A DNA stretch of 64,000 nt. Source: an uncultured Bacillaceae bacterium (lineage in GTDB: Bacteria; Bacillota; Bacilli; Bacillales; Bacillaceae_L). Shown piece after piece: positions 36,885-45,359 of the stretch; positions within the stretch are counted from its first letter, which is position 1; every line of letters begins with the position of its first letter. The translations under genes were made by a program, and so were the position numbers. Where the stretch lies: the NCBI GenBank assembly GCA_947497585.1, contig CANMHG010000002.1:62001-126000 (forward strand). Reading direction: 5' to 3'. The notes under the pieces were generated by a model. That model made no database searches. It saw only the letters and a list, made by a program, of their open reading frames with translations, and was not told the DNA's origin.

Positions 36885-37547
36885 TTAAACACCTCTTTTT
36901 TTACTTATCGCAATACCGTCACCTATTGGCAATATGGTAGTTATATACTTCGGATTACTCATCAGCCATTCATTGTATGTCCTAATTTTATTGACTAAGC
37001 TACGGGTACGTTTTACATCAACATCTTCTGTGGCAACGAGTCCTTTAAATAAAACATTATCAGTGATTATGACACCATTTGGTGATAAAAGGTTTTCATA
37101 GCTGTTGAAAAAACGCTGATACTGTCCCTTAGCAGCATCAATAAAAATGACATCAAACGATGTTCCTAGGCTTTCTGGATGACCAGCTAAATCTAGTGCA
37201 TCCCCTAAATGAACCTTTATTTGAGAACTAGTATTTGTCATTTCTATATATTCTAACGCCTTGGTATAACGGATTTCATCCCGTTCGATTGAAACGATGT
37301 TCGCTTCCGGAAGTGCTTTTGCCATACGTATTGCAGAATAACCTATCGCTGTTCCAATCTCAAGGATTGAGGCCGGTTGAATTAACCGCAAAATCTGAAG
37401 CATAGCCTCAATTCCAACCAACTCCATAATCGGCACATTATTTTCTTGTGCGTATGCTTCCATCTCTTGGATTATGTTGTCTCTACTTGGAATGAGTGAC
37501 TCTAAATAGGCTGTAATTTCGTCTGAAAGCAAAGCTAGTTCCTCCAT
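36885..37547 (-). CDS. trmR: tRNA 5-hydroxyuridine methyltransferase TrmR
   Basis: O-methyltransferase of the YrrM family that turns 5-hydroxyuridine-34 into 5-methoxyuridine. Motifs: ILEIGTAIGYSAIRMA, VSIERDE, FIDAAKGQY, and VIITDNVLFKG. The start may be the ATG at 37547 or the TTG at 37532, for which GGAGG is better placed. First gene of the wobble-modification operon. Confidence 0.93.
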   Translation of the reverse strand: MEELALLSDEITAYLESLIPSRDNIIQEMEAYAQENNVPIMELVGIEAMLQILRLIQPASILEIGTAIGYSAIRMAKALPEANIVSIERDEIRYTKALEYIEMTNTSSQIKVHLGDALDLAGHPESLGTSFDVIFIDAAKGQYQRFFNSYENLLSPNGVIITDNVLFKGLVATEDVDVKRTRSLVNKIRTYNEWLMSNPKYITTILPIGDGIAISKKRGV

Positions 37548-37582
37548 TCGCTATCGTTCCTCGTTAATATCCCAAAGGTTGA

Positions 37583-37619
37583 TAACCAAAATAAAGAAAT
37601 TGGCATATTGCCAATTTCT
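37583..37619 (-). terminator. Second hairpin between mltG and trmR
   Basis: AGAAATTGGCA (37595-37605) with TGCCAATTTCT (37609-37619), then TTATTTT on the minus strand. Confidence 0.7.
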
Positions 37620-37670
37620 ATAGTACAAGTTTTAATTCTCTTTAACTCGATATATTTTACCACAAGAATA

Positions 37671-37702
37671 AAGGGAACGCTAATCTTTCATTTCGTTCCC
37701 TT
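37671..37702 (-). terminator. Terminator of mltG
   Basis: AAGGGAACG (37671-37679) with CGTTCCCTT (37694-37702); the minus-strand tail is TATTCTT. Confidence 0.72.
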
Positions 37703-37714
37703 ACTCACGACATT

Positions 37715-38839
37715 CTAATTTCCAATATGTTTAGCTTTTTCGCGGTTATGTTCTTTTAATGTTCTAGTAAAAATAACTTCACCAGTTGAAGTTGCAAGGA
37801 AGTATAAATAGTCTGTTTCTGAAGGATTGAGCGCTGCCTCTATTGACATTTCACCAGCATTTGCAATGGGTCCAGGTGGAAGACCTCGTACCTTATACGT
37901 GTTATATGGTGAATCGATTTCTAGATGATCATACAATACTCGATCTACATGTTCACCTAGTGCATAGATAACCGTTGGATCAGTTTGTAGCGGCATATCT
38001 ATATTGATGCGGTTATAAAAAACACTAGATATTTTTTGACGATCGGTTTGTGCTGTTGCTTCCTCTTCAATGAGTGAAGCCATAGTTAGAAGCTGATGAG
38101 GAGACATATCCTTCTCATCTGCAAGGCCTTGGTATTTAATAAGAATCTCTTCAGTCTTATCTAGCATTGTTTTAACGATATCTTCAATTGTTGGGTTTTC
38201 CTTATAAAATGGATATGTTGCAGGGAACAAATATCCTTCTAATGGATATAAAATATCCTCATGGAGTATCTCATTTGTTAGAACACTCGGGTATAGCTTC
38301 ATGAGTTCCGCAATGAACTTTTCATCATTAAATTTATTAAATACTTCTTCTTCGCCTTGGTTCGTTTTTTCACCGATAATTTTCGCGATTTGAACTAGTT
38401 GTTTACCTTCAGGAATAGTTAAAGTAAACTTGACTTCTTCTATGATTTTACCCGTTTTTAAACTAGCGATTATCTCTTCAAAAGTCATAGAAGGTGTTAA
38501 CTTGTACTCACCTGCTTGGAAACCTGACTCGTTTTTAAATTTAGTATAATACCGAAAGATTTTTGCATTTTTTACGATGCCATTTTCCTCAAGTATATTA
38601 GCAATTTTTGTTGGAGAAGATCCAATCGGAATCGACACTTCTACCTGTTTTGTGCTTTCAGGATTAACTGGTTGTAATGCTGATTTAATATATAAATAGC
38701 CTCCTCCAACGATTCCTGAAAGGATTAGTAGGGTGATTATAAATATAATAAGGACGATTCTTCTTACAATTTTTGCTTCGCTTTGTTTTTCTAGTAATTT
38801 ATTTGTTAGTTTATTTTCATTTGAATTCATTTCAGACAT
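37715..38839 (-). CDS. mltG: Endolytic murein transglycosylase MltG
   Basis: Membrane-bound lytic transglycosylase that ends glycan strands during synthesis. It has 374 residues: a cytoplasmic N-terminus, one membrane segment (about 28-50), a LysM-like region, and the YceG catalytic domain with the Glu in MASLIEEEA and LPPGPIANAG near the end. It is the B. subtilis YrrL equivalent. Confidence 0.95.
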   Translation of the reverse strand: MSEMNSNENKLTNKLLEKQSEAKIVRRIVLIIFIITLLILSGIVGGGYLYIKSALQPVNPESTKQVEVSIPIGSSPTKIANILEENGIVKNAKIFRYYTKFKNESGFQAGEYKLTPSMTFEEIIASLKTGKIIEEVKFTLTIPEGKQLVQIAKIIGEKTNQGEEEVFNKFNDEKFIAELMKLYPSVLTNEILHEDILYPLEGYLFPATYPFYKENPTIEDIVKTMLDKTEEILIKYQGLADEKDMSPHQLLTMASLIEEEATAQTDRQKISSVFYNRINIDMPLQTDPTVIYALGEHVDRVLYDHLEIDSPYNTYKVRGLPPGPIANAGEMSIEAALNPSETDYLYFLATSTGEVIFTRTLKEHNREKAKHIGN

Positions 38840-38873
38840 GCTAAAAAAAGCCTCCTCTCACTCGAAATATTAT

Positions 38874-38900
38874 ACTACATATTTAATCAACTTTCGTCAA
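38874..38900 (-). promoter_or_regulatory. Candidate sigma-A promoter of mltG
   Basis: TTGACG (38895-38900) followed at 17 bases by TAGTAT, overlapping a TATAAT three bases further on. A perfect palindrome abuts the upstream side. Confidence 0.5.
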
Positions 38901-38904
38901 ATTC

Positions 38905-38930
38905 TTTAGAAATAAAGGTTTATTTCTAAA
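38905..38930. repeat. Perfect 12-base-arm palindrome upstream of mltG
   Basis: Arms 38905-38916 and 38919-38930 are exact inverted copies (TTTAGAAATAAA), with only GG between. It starts five bases from the -35 box. Possible operator or extra hairpin. Confidence 0.8.
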
Positions 38931-38960
38931 ATACAGGGGTTTATTCTTGGAAATTAGTCC

Positions 38961-39090
38961 GTTCCTTTCCGCTGCAGGTACTTGCTTTCCGCGGGGAGGG
39001 TTGTGAGCCTCCTCGGCGCGATGCGCCTGTGGGGTCTCACACTTCCCTCAATTCCCGCAGGAGTCAAGTACCTTCCGCTCCAATCCACTC
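38961..39090. repeat. GC-rich inverted-repeat element, copy 5
   Basis: GGTACTTG (38977-38984) pairs with CAAGTACC (39065-39072); inner TGTGAG/CTCACA; tip GGCGC-GAT-GCGCC. It lies between yrzB and mltG, which also holds the yrzB terminator and mltG promoter. Confidence 0.9.
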
Positions 39091-39132
39091 TTTCACTTTT
39101 TATAAAGATAAATTTTATATAATGAGTAAATT

Positions 39133-39168
39133 AAAAAAAGCTCTTCCAAAAGTATCTGGAAAAGCTTT
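39133..39168 (-). terminator. Terminator of yrzL-yrrK-yrzB
   Basis: Twelve-pair stem (39137-39148 with 39157-39168, one wobble), then T7 on the minus strand. Confidence 0.88.
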
Positions 39169-39176
39169 TTATTACC

Positions 39177-39470
39177 TTATTCTTCTTCTTCAGCAAGAAA
39201 TGTGTTTAGCATTTCTTCAATCATGTCCCACTCTTCTTCTGTTTCTACTGGTTGGAGTTCGCCTTCTTCGCTTTCTGATTGACTGTTGAAGCTTGAAGCG
39301 TGAATTTCAATTTCTTCATCGTCATTTTCGTCTGCACCTATTGGGTAATATAATACGTATGATTTACCGAACTCTTCGGAATCAAAAGTAAATAGTACTT
39401 CACAAAGTTGCTCATTTCCGTTTTCATCAATTACTGTAATTTGGTTATCATCATGTGTCATTTCTTTCAC
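39177..39470 (-). CDS. yrzB: YrzB family protein (DUF1292)
   Basis: Very acidic 97-residue protein ([20 protein letters not shown] start, YVLYYPIG, poly-Glu end). It fits DUF1292; function unknown. It is the third gene of the conserved yrzL-yrrK-yrzB operon. Confidence 0.92.
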   Translation of the reverse strand: MKEMTHDDNQITVIDENGNEQLCEVLFTFDSEEFGKSYVLYYPIGADENDDEEIEIHASSFNSQSESEEGELQPVETEEEWDMIEEMLNTFLAEEEE

Positions 39471-39514
39471 CTCATCTAAAATTTTCGCTAATGAATTAAA
39501 TATTATTACAAAAG

Positions 39515-39931
39515 CTAATTCTTACTATCTAAGTAGCCTTGTAAAATCATAACTGCTGCCATTTTATCAATGACTTTTTTTCTTTTTTTTCTACTTACAT
39601 CGGCTGAAATTAATAGCTTTTCAGCTGCCATAGTAGATAAGCGCTCGTCCCAAAGAATTGTCGGAAGCCCGAAGTGATCAGTTAACATTTGCGCAAAAGC
39701 CTGACTCGCTTCCCCTCTAGGTCCAATCGTACCATTCATATTTTTGGGAAACCCGATTACAAAGGAATCTACTTGATACTCTTCAACAATTTCTTTAAGC
39801 CTGTCCAATCCAAAAATTTGTCTTTCCTCATTAATTTGAATTGTTTCGATTCCTTGAGCTGTCCATCCCATCTCATCACTTATTGCTACACCAATTGTTT
39901 TTGAACCCACATCTAAGCCAAGTACTCGCAT
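39515..39931 (-). CDS. yrrK: Holliday-junction resolvase-like / pre-16S rRNA nuclease YqgF
   Basis: RNase H-fold protein of 138 residues with [26 protein letters not shown], and a late conserved Asp. Relatives process the 5' end of 16S rRNA; a Holliday-junction role was also proposed. The start is the ATG at 39931, with GAGG upstream; a TTG lies one codon earlier. Confidence 0.93.
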   Translation of the reverse strand: MRVLGLDVGSKTIGVAISDEMGWTAQGIETIQINEERQIFGLDRLKEIVEEYQVDSFVIGFPKNMNGTIGPRGEASQAFAQMLTDHFGLPTILWDERLSTMAAEKLLISADVSRKKRKKVIDKMAAVMILQGYLDSKN

Positions 39932-39934
39932 CAA

Positions 39935-40201
39935 TTATCCCTCGCGATGACTCTTTAAATATGATTTCACTAACTCCTCAATTAATTCGTCACGTTCTAG
40001 TTTTCGAATAATGTTACGGGCATCCTTATGACGAGGAATATAAGCCGGATCTCCTGACAATAAATAACCTACAATCTGATTAATTGGGTTATAGCCTTTT
40101 TCCTGTAATGCTTCATACACTGTAAACAATACTTCGTTTACATTGGTCTCCATTGAATCATCCGGAAAATTAAATTGCATCGTTTTATCAAATGAGCTCA
40201 T
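39935..40201 (-). CDS. yrzL: IreB family protein (UPF0297, YrzL)
   Basis: Small protein of 88 residues that begins [16 protein letters not shown], the IreB signature; in Enterococcus it is a target of the IreK kinase. I use the ATG at 40201, with GAGGTG upstream. It precedes yrrK and follows alaS. Confidence 0.93.
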   Translation of the reverse strand: MSSFDKTMQFNFPDDSMETNVNEVLFTVYEALQEKGYNPINQIVGYLLSGDPAYIPRHKDARNIIRKLERDELIEELVKSYLKSHREG

Positions 40202-40296
40202 TTTCTTGCACCTCACTTCAGATTCAAGCTTAAATCTGGTATATCTTCACTTAATTACCATTGTACACTACTTAAAGATAATTTAAAAACCCAAAC

Positions 40297-42930
40297 TTAA
40301 ACTGTCTTCACGTATTCCTCGACATACTGTAGTGCACTATCCAGCTGCTCTGGGTTTTTCCCGCCTGCTTGCGCCATATCAGGACGACCCCCACCGCCGC
40401 CTCCACAACGAGTTGCGACTTCTTTAATAAGATTACCAGCGTGGTAACCTTTTTCAATTAAGTCCTTTGTTACACCAGCAGTGATATTTACTTTTCCTTC
40501 ATTAACACTACCTAGTACAATTACAGCAGAACCTAATTTTTGCTTCAAGTCATCTACCATTGTACGAAGGTTATTCATGTCCGTACCGTTTACCTTACTA
40601 TATAAAACAGTGACATCTCCTAGTTTTTGAGCCTTTTCCACTAAGCTTCCTGCTTCAATATTCCCTAATTTAGCTGACAGAGATTCATTCTCTCTTTGAA
40701 GCGTCTTCAGTTCGTTTAACAATGACTCCACTCGAGTTGGTAAGTCCTTTGATTTTGTTTTTAAAAGGTGAGCAACATCGTTTAGCATTTTTACTTGATC
40801 ATTGACAATTTGATAAGCTGCTGAACCTGTCAATGCTTCAATCCTTCTGGTTCCTGCACCGATACCTGATTCCGAAACTATCTTAAATAATCCTATAACT
40901 GAAGTATTAGGAACATGACAACCACCACAAAGCTCTAGGCTGTAATCTCCTACTTGAACGACACGAACAACGTCTCCATACTTTTCACCGAATAATGCCA
41001 TTGCACCCATCGCCTTAGCTTCAGATAGAGATTTGTTTTCAATTACGACAGATATACTTGCCCAAATTTTCTCATTTACGATTGTTTCTATTCTTTCAAT
41101 TTCATCTTCACTAATTTGCCCAAAGTGGGAGAAGTCAAAGCGAAGACGATCCGGTGTAACCTGTGAACCCGCCTGGTTAACATGCTCGCCAAGTACATCC
41201 TTTAACGCTTGATGCAGTAGATGAGTAGCCGTATGATTCTTAATAATATTTGTTCTCTTTTCTACACTAATCCTAGCTGCAACTGCCATACCCTGTTCTA
41301 CAGATCCTGTCTCTATAACAACTTTGTGAAGGTTTTGTCCATTTGGCGCTTTTTGAACATCTTTTACTATCATGCGAACTTGATTGTTTTCAAGTACTCC
41401 ATGGTCCGCAACTTGCCCGCCACTTTCAGCATAGAACGGTGTTTTATCAAGTATAACTTGTACTTCATCACCTGACGTAGCACTGTTAATGACTTCACCA
41501 TTTTTTATAATAACTTCGATCTTTGACTCAACTTCTAATGAATCGTAGCCGACAAATTCACTTTGTACAGTTATTTCTCCTAGCACTCCACTTTGAACTT
41601 GCATGGAATCGACATCCTGTCTAGCTGCTCTCGCCCTTTCGCGCTGACTATTCATTTCACGTTCAAAGCCTTCATGATCAATTTTCATCTGCTCTTCTTC
41701 CGCATATTCCTCAGTTAATTCTACTGGGAAGCCATACGTATCATATAAACGGAAAACATCTTCTCCAGGAATTGTATCTTTTCCTGCTTCTTTTTCCTTT
41801 TTAATCACACTTGAAAGAATAGCTAATCCGTCATTTAATGTTTCATGGAATCGTTCTTCTTCATTCTTTATAATCTTTTGAATAAATTCTTTTTTCGCTT
41901 TAACTTCAGGGTAGAAGTCCACCATAATTTCTCCAACTACTGGAACAAGCTCGTACATGAAAGGACGATTAATGTTAATCTGCTTCGCATATCGAACTGC
42001 ACGACGTAGTAATCGACGTAATACATACCCTCGACCTTCGTTAGAAGGAAGGGCTCCATCACCTACAGCAAAAGTCACTGTACGTATATGATCAGCAATC
42101 ACTTTAAAAGCTACATCTTTTACCTTATCCGTACGATACTTTTCCCCTGAAACATTTTCTGTTGCCTCAATGATTGGCATAAATAAATCAGTGTCAAAAT
42201 TAGTAGGTACATTTTGAATAACTGATACCAAACGCTCAAGACCTGCTCCTGTATCAATGTTTTTCTTCGGAAGTGGCGTATATGTACCATCTGGATTATG
42301 ATTGAATTGGGAGAAAACTAAATTCCACACCTCTAAATAACGTTCATTTTCTCCACCTGGATATAGTTCTGGATCACTCGTGTCATTACCATAAGACTCT
42401 CCACGGTCGTAAAAAATTTCAGTATTAGGTCCACTTGGTCCCTCCCCAATGTCCCAAAAGTTTCCTTCTAACCTTATAATTCTATCTTCAGGAATACCAA
42501 TTTTTTCTGTCCAGATATCAAATGCTTCATTATCTTCTGGATGAATGGTCACTGATAGTTTCTCTGGTTCGAAACCAATCCATTTCTCACTTGTTAAAAA
42601 CTCCCAAGCCCAAATGATAGATTCTTCTTTAAAATAATCTCCGATTGAGAAATTACCAAGCATTTCAAAAAATGTATGATGTCGTGCTGTTTTACCAACA
42701 TTTTCAATGTCGTTTGTACGAATTGATTTCTGGGCATTTACGATTCGTGGGTTTGCTGGAATAACCCTTCCGTCAAAATATTTCTTTAGAGTTGCTACTC
42801 CACTATTAATCCATAATAATGACGGATCTTCATGTGGAACTAATGGTGCGCTAGGCTCAACAGAATGTCCTTTTTCTTTGAAGAAATCTAGGAACATTTG
42901 GCGGACTTGTGCTGAAGTTAAATTTTTCAT
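40297..42930 (-). CDS. alaS: Alanyl-tRNA synthetase
   Basis: Class II synthetase of 877 residues: catalytic domain with [16 protein letters not shown], tRNA recognition helices, the editing domain with zinc ligands HTATHLLH and CGGCH, and a C-terminal DHHA1 domain ([16 protein letters not shown]). A T-box upstream, with an Ala-type specifier, couples expression to uncharged tRNA-Ala. Confidence 0.99.
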   Translation of the reverse strand: MKNLTSAQVRQMFLDFFKEKGHSVEPSAPLVPHEDPSLLWINSGVATLKKYFDGRVIPANPRIVNAQKSIRTNDIENVGKTARHHTFFEMLGNFSIGDYFKEESIIWAWEFLTSEKWIGFEPEKLSVTIHPEDNEAFDIWTEKIGIPEDRIIRLEGNFWDIGEGPSGPNTEIFYDRGESYGNDTSDPELYPGGENERYLEVWNLVFSQFNHNPDGTYTPLPKKNIDTGAGLERLVSVIQNVPTNFDTDLFMPIIEATENVSGEKYRTDKVKDVAFKVIADHIRTVTFAVGDGALPSNEGRGYVLRRLLRRAVRYAKQININRPFMYELVPVVGEIMVDFYPEVKAKKEFIQKIIKNEEERFHETLNDGLAILSSVIKKEKEAGKDTIPGEDVFRLYDTYGFPVELTEEYAEEEQMKIDHEGFEREMNSQRERARAARQDVDSMQVQSGVLGEITVQSEFVGYDSLEVESKIEVIIKNGEVINSATSGDEVQVILDKTPFYAESGGQVADHGVLENNQVRMIVKDVQKAPNGQNLHKVVIETGSVEQGMAVAARISVEKRTNIIKNHTATHLLHQALKDVLGEHVNQAGSQVTPDRLRFDFSHFGQISEDEIERIETIVNEKIWASISVVIENKSLSEAKAMGAMALFGEKYGDVVRVVQVGDYSLELCGGCHVPNTSVIGLFKIVSESGIGAGTRRIEALTGSAAYQIVNDQVKMLNDVAHLLKTKSKDLPTRVESLLNELKTLQRENESLSAKLGNIEAGSLVEKAQKLGDVTVLYSKVNGTDMNNLRTMVDDLKQKLGSAVIVLGSVNEGKVNITAGVTKDLIEKGYHAGNLIKEVATRCGGGGGGRPDMAQAGGKNPEQLDSALQYVEEYVKTV

Positions 42931-42993
42931 TTTTTTACCTCCATATTTTAGTATATTAGCTTAAAATTGTCATAAATTACCTAAAAATAAGCA

Positions 42994-43275
42994 TAAAAAA
43001 ATACCCTTATCCCAAACAGGGACGAGAGTATCTCGCGGTACCACCCTGATTATGAACACAACTAGATGTTCATCACCTTAAGTAGCCAAGGTAACGGGGC
43101 TTACCGGTAGGTTTTTCCTACACTCAGGATTAGCTTTCTGTTTCCCTTCACCTAGAATTTCTTTCAGCCTTGGAAATTCCTCTCTAGCTTGTGCTCACTA
43201 CACAAAAGATGGTCTGAAACATACTGGATCCTTCATCGTTTTATGGTCATCAATATTTATAGGTATCAATAGTTA
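42994..43275 (-). promoter_or_regulatory. T-box riboswitch of alaS
   Basis: The minus strand shows the T-box sequence AGGGTGGTACCGCG (43034-43047), an AGAGAGG motif in stem I, and a terminator hairpin (43001-43031) followed by seven T (42994-43000). GCU at 43132-43134 is the likely specifier (Ala). It stretches from the promoter to about 65 bases before alaS. Confidence 0.93.
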
Positions 43276-43281
43276 TTCTCG

Positions 43282-43310
43282 ATTATAGACAAGCAGAATT
43301 TATTTGTCAA
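43282..43310 (-). promoter_or_regulatory. Sigma-A promoter of alaS
   Basis: TTGACA (43305-43310), 17-base spacer, TATAAT (43282-43287): both boxes perfect. Confidence 0.92.
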
Positions 43311-43339
43311 TCTTTGCAGGTACACAATTTGCATCACAT

Positions 43340-44413
43340 TTAAGATTCTTTATAACGATGCATAAAATGAGATTTTGCATGAATAATAATAACCTTTAAT
43401 ATAGCCAAAAGGGGCACTGCTATAATAAGGCCGATTACCCCACCTACTTCCCCCCCAATTAACAAAGCTGCCATAATCATTAAGGGATGCATGTGGAGAC
43501 TTTTTCCCACAATAAGCGGAGATAAAAGGTTTCCCTCAATAAATTGTAAGACAAAGATGATGCTAACAACGATTATTACCATTTCAATAGAGATGGTTGC
43601 AGCAATTAAACCAGCAGGAATTGCCCCAATTAAAGGCCCAAAATAAGGTATAACATTCGTTAAGCCTATAATGATCCCGAGAAGTAGAGGGTATTTCATT
43701 CCAAAGAGCCATAAAGCTATAGATGCAATGATTCCAATAGCTAAACAAACAATTAACTGTCCTCGTATATAATTTCCTAAAGACTCATCAACATCTTTAA
43801 TAAATAGTTGACCTGACTTTCTAAACCTCCTAGGAGTAACATACCATATTGCTTTTTTTATCTCGTCATAATCTTTTAGCATATAAAACACAATAAATGG
43901 AATGATGGCCAAAAGGAGAATTGAACTTAAAATTGTCTTTATCGATTCAATGATTCTATTTAATACATAATCTAATCCTTCTTCTAACGACAGTAACCCC
44001 TCTTCAATTCTAGAATGTAAACCCTCAGGTAAATAAGATGCTTTATTATGGATATCACTTAACCAGACACGATAAGTATCCAGAACAGTAGGGAAATTTT
44101 CGATTAGTTCTCGTAATTGGGCGATGATTAAAGGGATCCCGCGATAAATACCAAAGCCTAGACCACCAAAGAAGAAGATATAGATGAACAGAATGGCTAT
44201 AGCTCTAGGAACACCTCTATGATGAATCTTTTCTACTAATGGATGGAGCAAATACGTAATAAATCCAGAGATAATAAATGGAATGACGATTATCTTTAGA
44301 ACATGAACAACCGGTAGCCATATTGGTGCTAGTTTTAAGAATACAAAAACACTCAAGAATAATAATAAGATGATTCCTAAAATAAGTAACCATTTAATAC
44401 GTAAGTCCTTCAC
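43340..44413 (-). CDS. yrrI: AI-2E family transporter YrrI
   Basis: Membrane protein of the AI-2 exporter/TqsA-like family with about eight membrane segments and the conserved block PYFGPLIGAIPAGLIA. I choose the GTG at 44413 (357 aa), preceded by AAAGGAG at eight bases; an in-frame start at 44461 would run through a terminator hairpin. Substrate unknown. Confidence 0.9.
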   Translation of the reverse strand: MKDLRIKWLLILGIILLLFLSVFVFLKLAPIWLPVVHVLKIIVIPFIISGFITYLLHPLVEKIHHRGVPRAIAILFIYIFFFGGLGFGIYRGIPLIIAQLRELIENFPTVLDTYRVWLSDIHNKASYLPEGLHSRIEEGLLSLEEGLDYVLNRIIESIKTILSSILLLAIIPFIVFYMLKDYDEIKKAIWYVTPRRFRKSGQLFIKDVDESLGNYIRGQLIVCLAIGIIASIALWLFGMKYPLLLGIIIGLTNVIPYFGPLIGAIPAGLIAATISIEMVIIVVSIIFVLQFIEGNLLSPLIVGKSLHMHPLMIMAALLIGGEVGGVIGLIIAVPLLAILKVIIIHAKSHFMHRYKES

Positions 44414-44451
44414 TATAAATACTCCTTTCATAGGCGTAGGGTGAAGTAAAG

Positions 44452-44476
44452 AAAGCCCCACTATGAAGTAGTGGGG
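44452..44476 (-). terminator. Terminator of yrrD-yrzR-yrzQ
   Basis: AGCCCCACTA/TAGTGGGGCT stem with a short loop, followed by TTCTTT on the minus strand. Confidence 0.82.
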
Positions 44477-44486
44477 CTCTACATTT

Positions 44487-44621
44487 TTAAGAAATCGCTC
44501 TAGCTAAACGTTTACGCATTTGTTTCATTGTTTTATTATTCATCATATTGTTTTTCTGTGCGTAATTATAAGCAACTGCTCCAATTCCTAAAGCAATCAG
44601 TGATGTCATAGTTCTATTCAT
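44487..44621 (-). CDS. yrzQ: YrzQ family protein (DUF3918)
   Basis: A 44-residue protein beginning MNRTMTSLIALGIGAVAY, with a short hydrophobic segment and a basic Met-rich end (KQMRKRLARA). GGGGGG lies upstream of the ATG. It matches YrzQ in sequence and position between yrzR and yrrI. Function unknown. Confidence 0.88.
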   Translation of the reverse strand: MNRTMTSLIALGIGAVAYNYAQKNNMMNNKTMKQMRKRLARAIS

Positions 44622-44645
44622 AACTTATTCCCCCCAAGCTTTAGA

Positions 44646-44837
44646 TTACATGCTTAATGTTCTGTCATCTTCAGCAAATAAGTCATCAAGTGAGCTCAAT
44701 GAGCCATCTTCTTCAACTTGATGGGTGAAAATTTGTCCTTTAGAAACCGAAAGCTCAATAAAGCAAGTCCAACAATAATATTGATTCACACCAATTTTTC
44801 CTATATCTTTTGATTTACAGTTTGGGCACTTAAACAA
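44646..44837 (-). CDS. yrzR: Small zinc-ribbon protein
   Basis: 63 residues with a CPNCKSKDIGKIGVNQYYCWTC zinc-ribbon-like Cys-x2-Cys pair and a later Cys-x2-Cys, then an acidic tail. Position next to yrzQ suggests YrzR; the name rests mainly on context. Function unknown. Confidence 0.8.
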   Translation of the reverse strand: MFKCPNCKSKDIGKIGVNQYYCWTCFIELSVSKGQIFTHQVEEDGSLSSLDDLFAEDDRTLSM

Positions 44838-44853
44838 TGGTGTACACCTCTCA

Positions 44854-45345
44854 TCATGGTTTTACATCAACGACGATGACATCTTTGCCTACTGTAATAG
44901 GTTGATTGGTCTTTACAACCTTTTTCCCCTCAGTAATATCAGCAAAAAAGCCATCCGTTATTTCATACCCTATGATTGTGCCCAATTCCTCTTGGAAATA
45001 TACGTCTTCTAATAAGCCAAGCTTTTCTCCTTCGGCGGTTAGCACCGGTTTTCGAAATAAACCATGATGAGAGTTCAAGAAGTGAATTCCTTTGTTAGAA
45101 TGAACCATTGGTAAGGCTTCAATATCACATGCTATCATCACACCATCTTTACCAAATGATGTTATTTGATCTAATGGTATGAGTCGATCACGTTGAAACA
45201 AACCTTTCCCATCTAATAGTAATGACTCAACTTGACCTGAATTATTTATACAAAGGTCAACTACTTGCCCAATTATTTTTCCCGTTTTCTCATTATAAAC
45301 GGGTACACCTTTTAGCAAAGATAATGTCCGCAAAGAGATCGCCAC
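44854..45345 (-). CDS. yrrD: PRC-barrel domain protein YrrD
   Basis: 163 residues with two PRC-barrel repeats (GVPVYNEKTGKIIGQVVDL and GLFRKPVLTAEGEKLGLLEDV). PRC-barrels bind other proteins or RNA. It follows recD2 as in B. subtilis, where the glnQHMP genes then come before yrzR; here they are absent. Confidence 0.9.
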   Translation of the reverse strand: MAISLRTLSLLKGVPVYNEKTGKIIGQVVDLCINNSGQVESLLLDGKGLFQRDRLIPLDQITSFGKDGVMIACDIEALPMVHSNKGIHFLNSHHGLFRKPVLTAEGEKLGLLEDVYFQEELGTIIGYEITDGFFADITEGKKVVKTNQPITVGKDVIVVDVKP

Positions 45346-45359
45346 CTTCCGAACATTAC

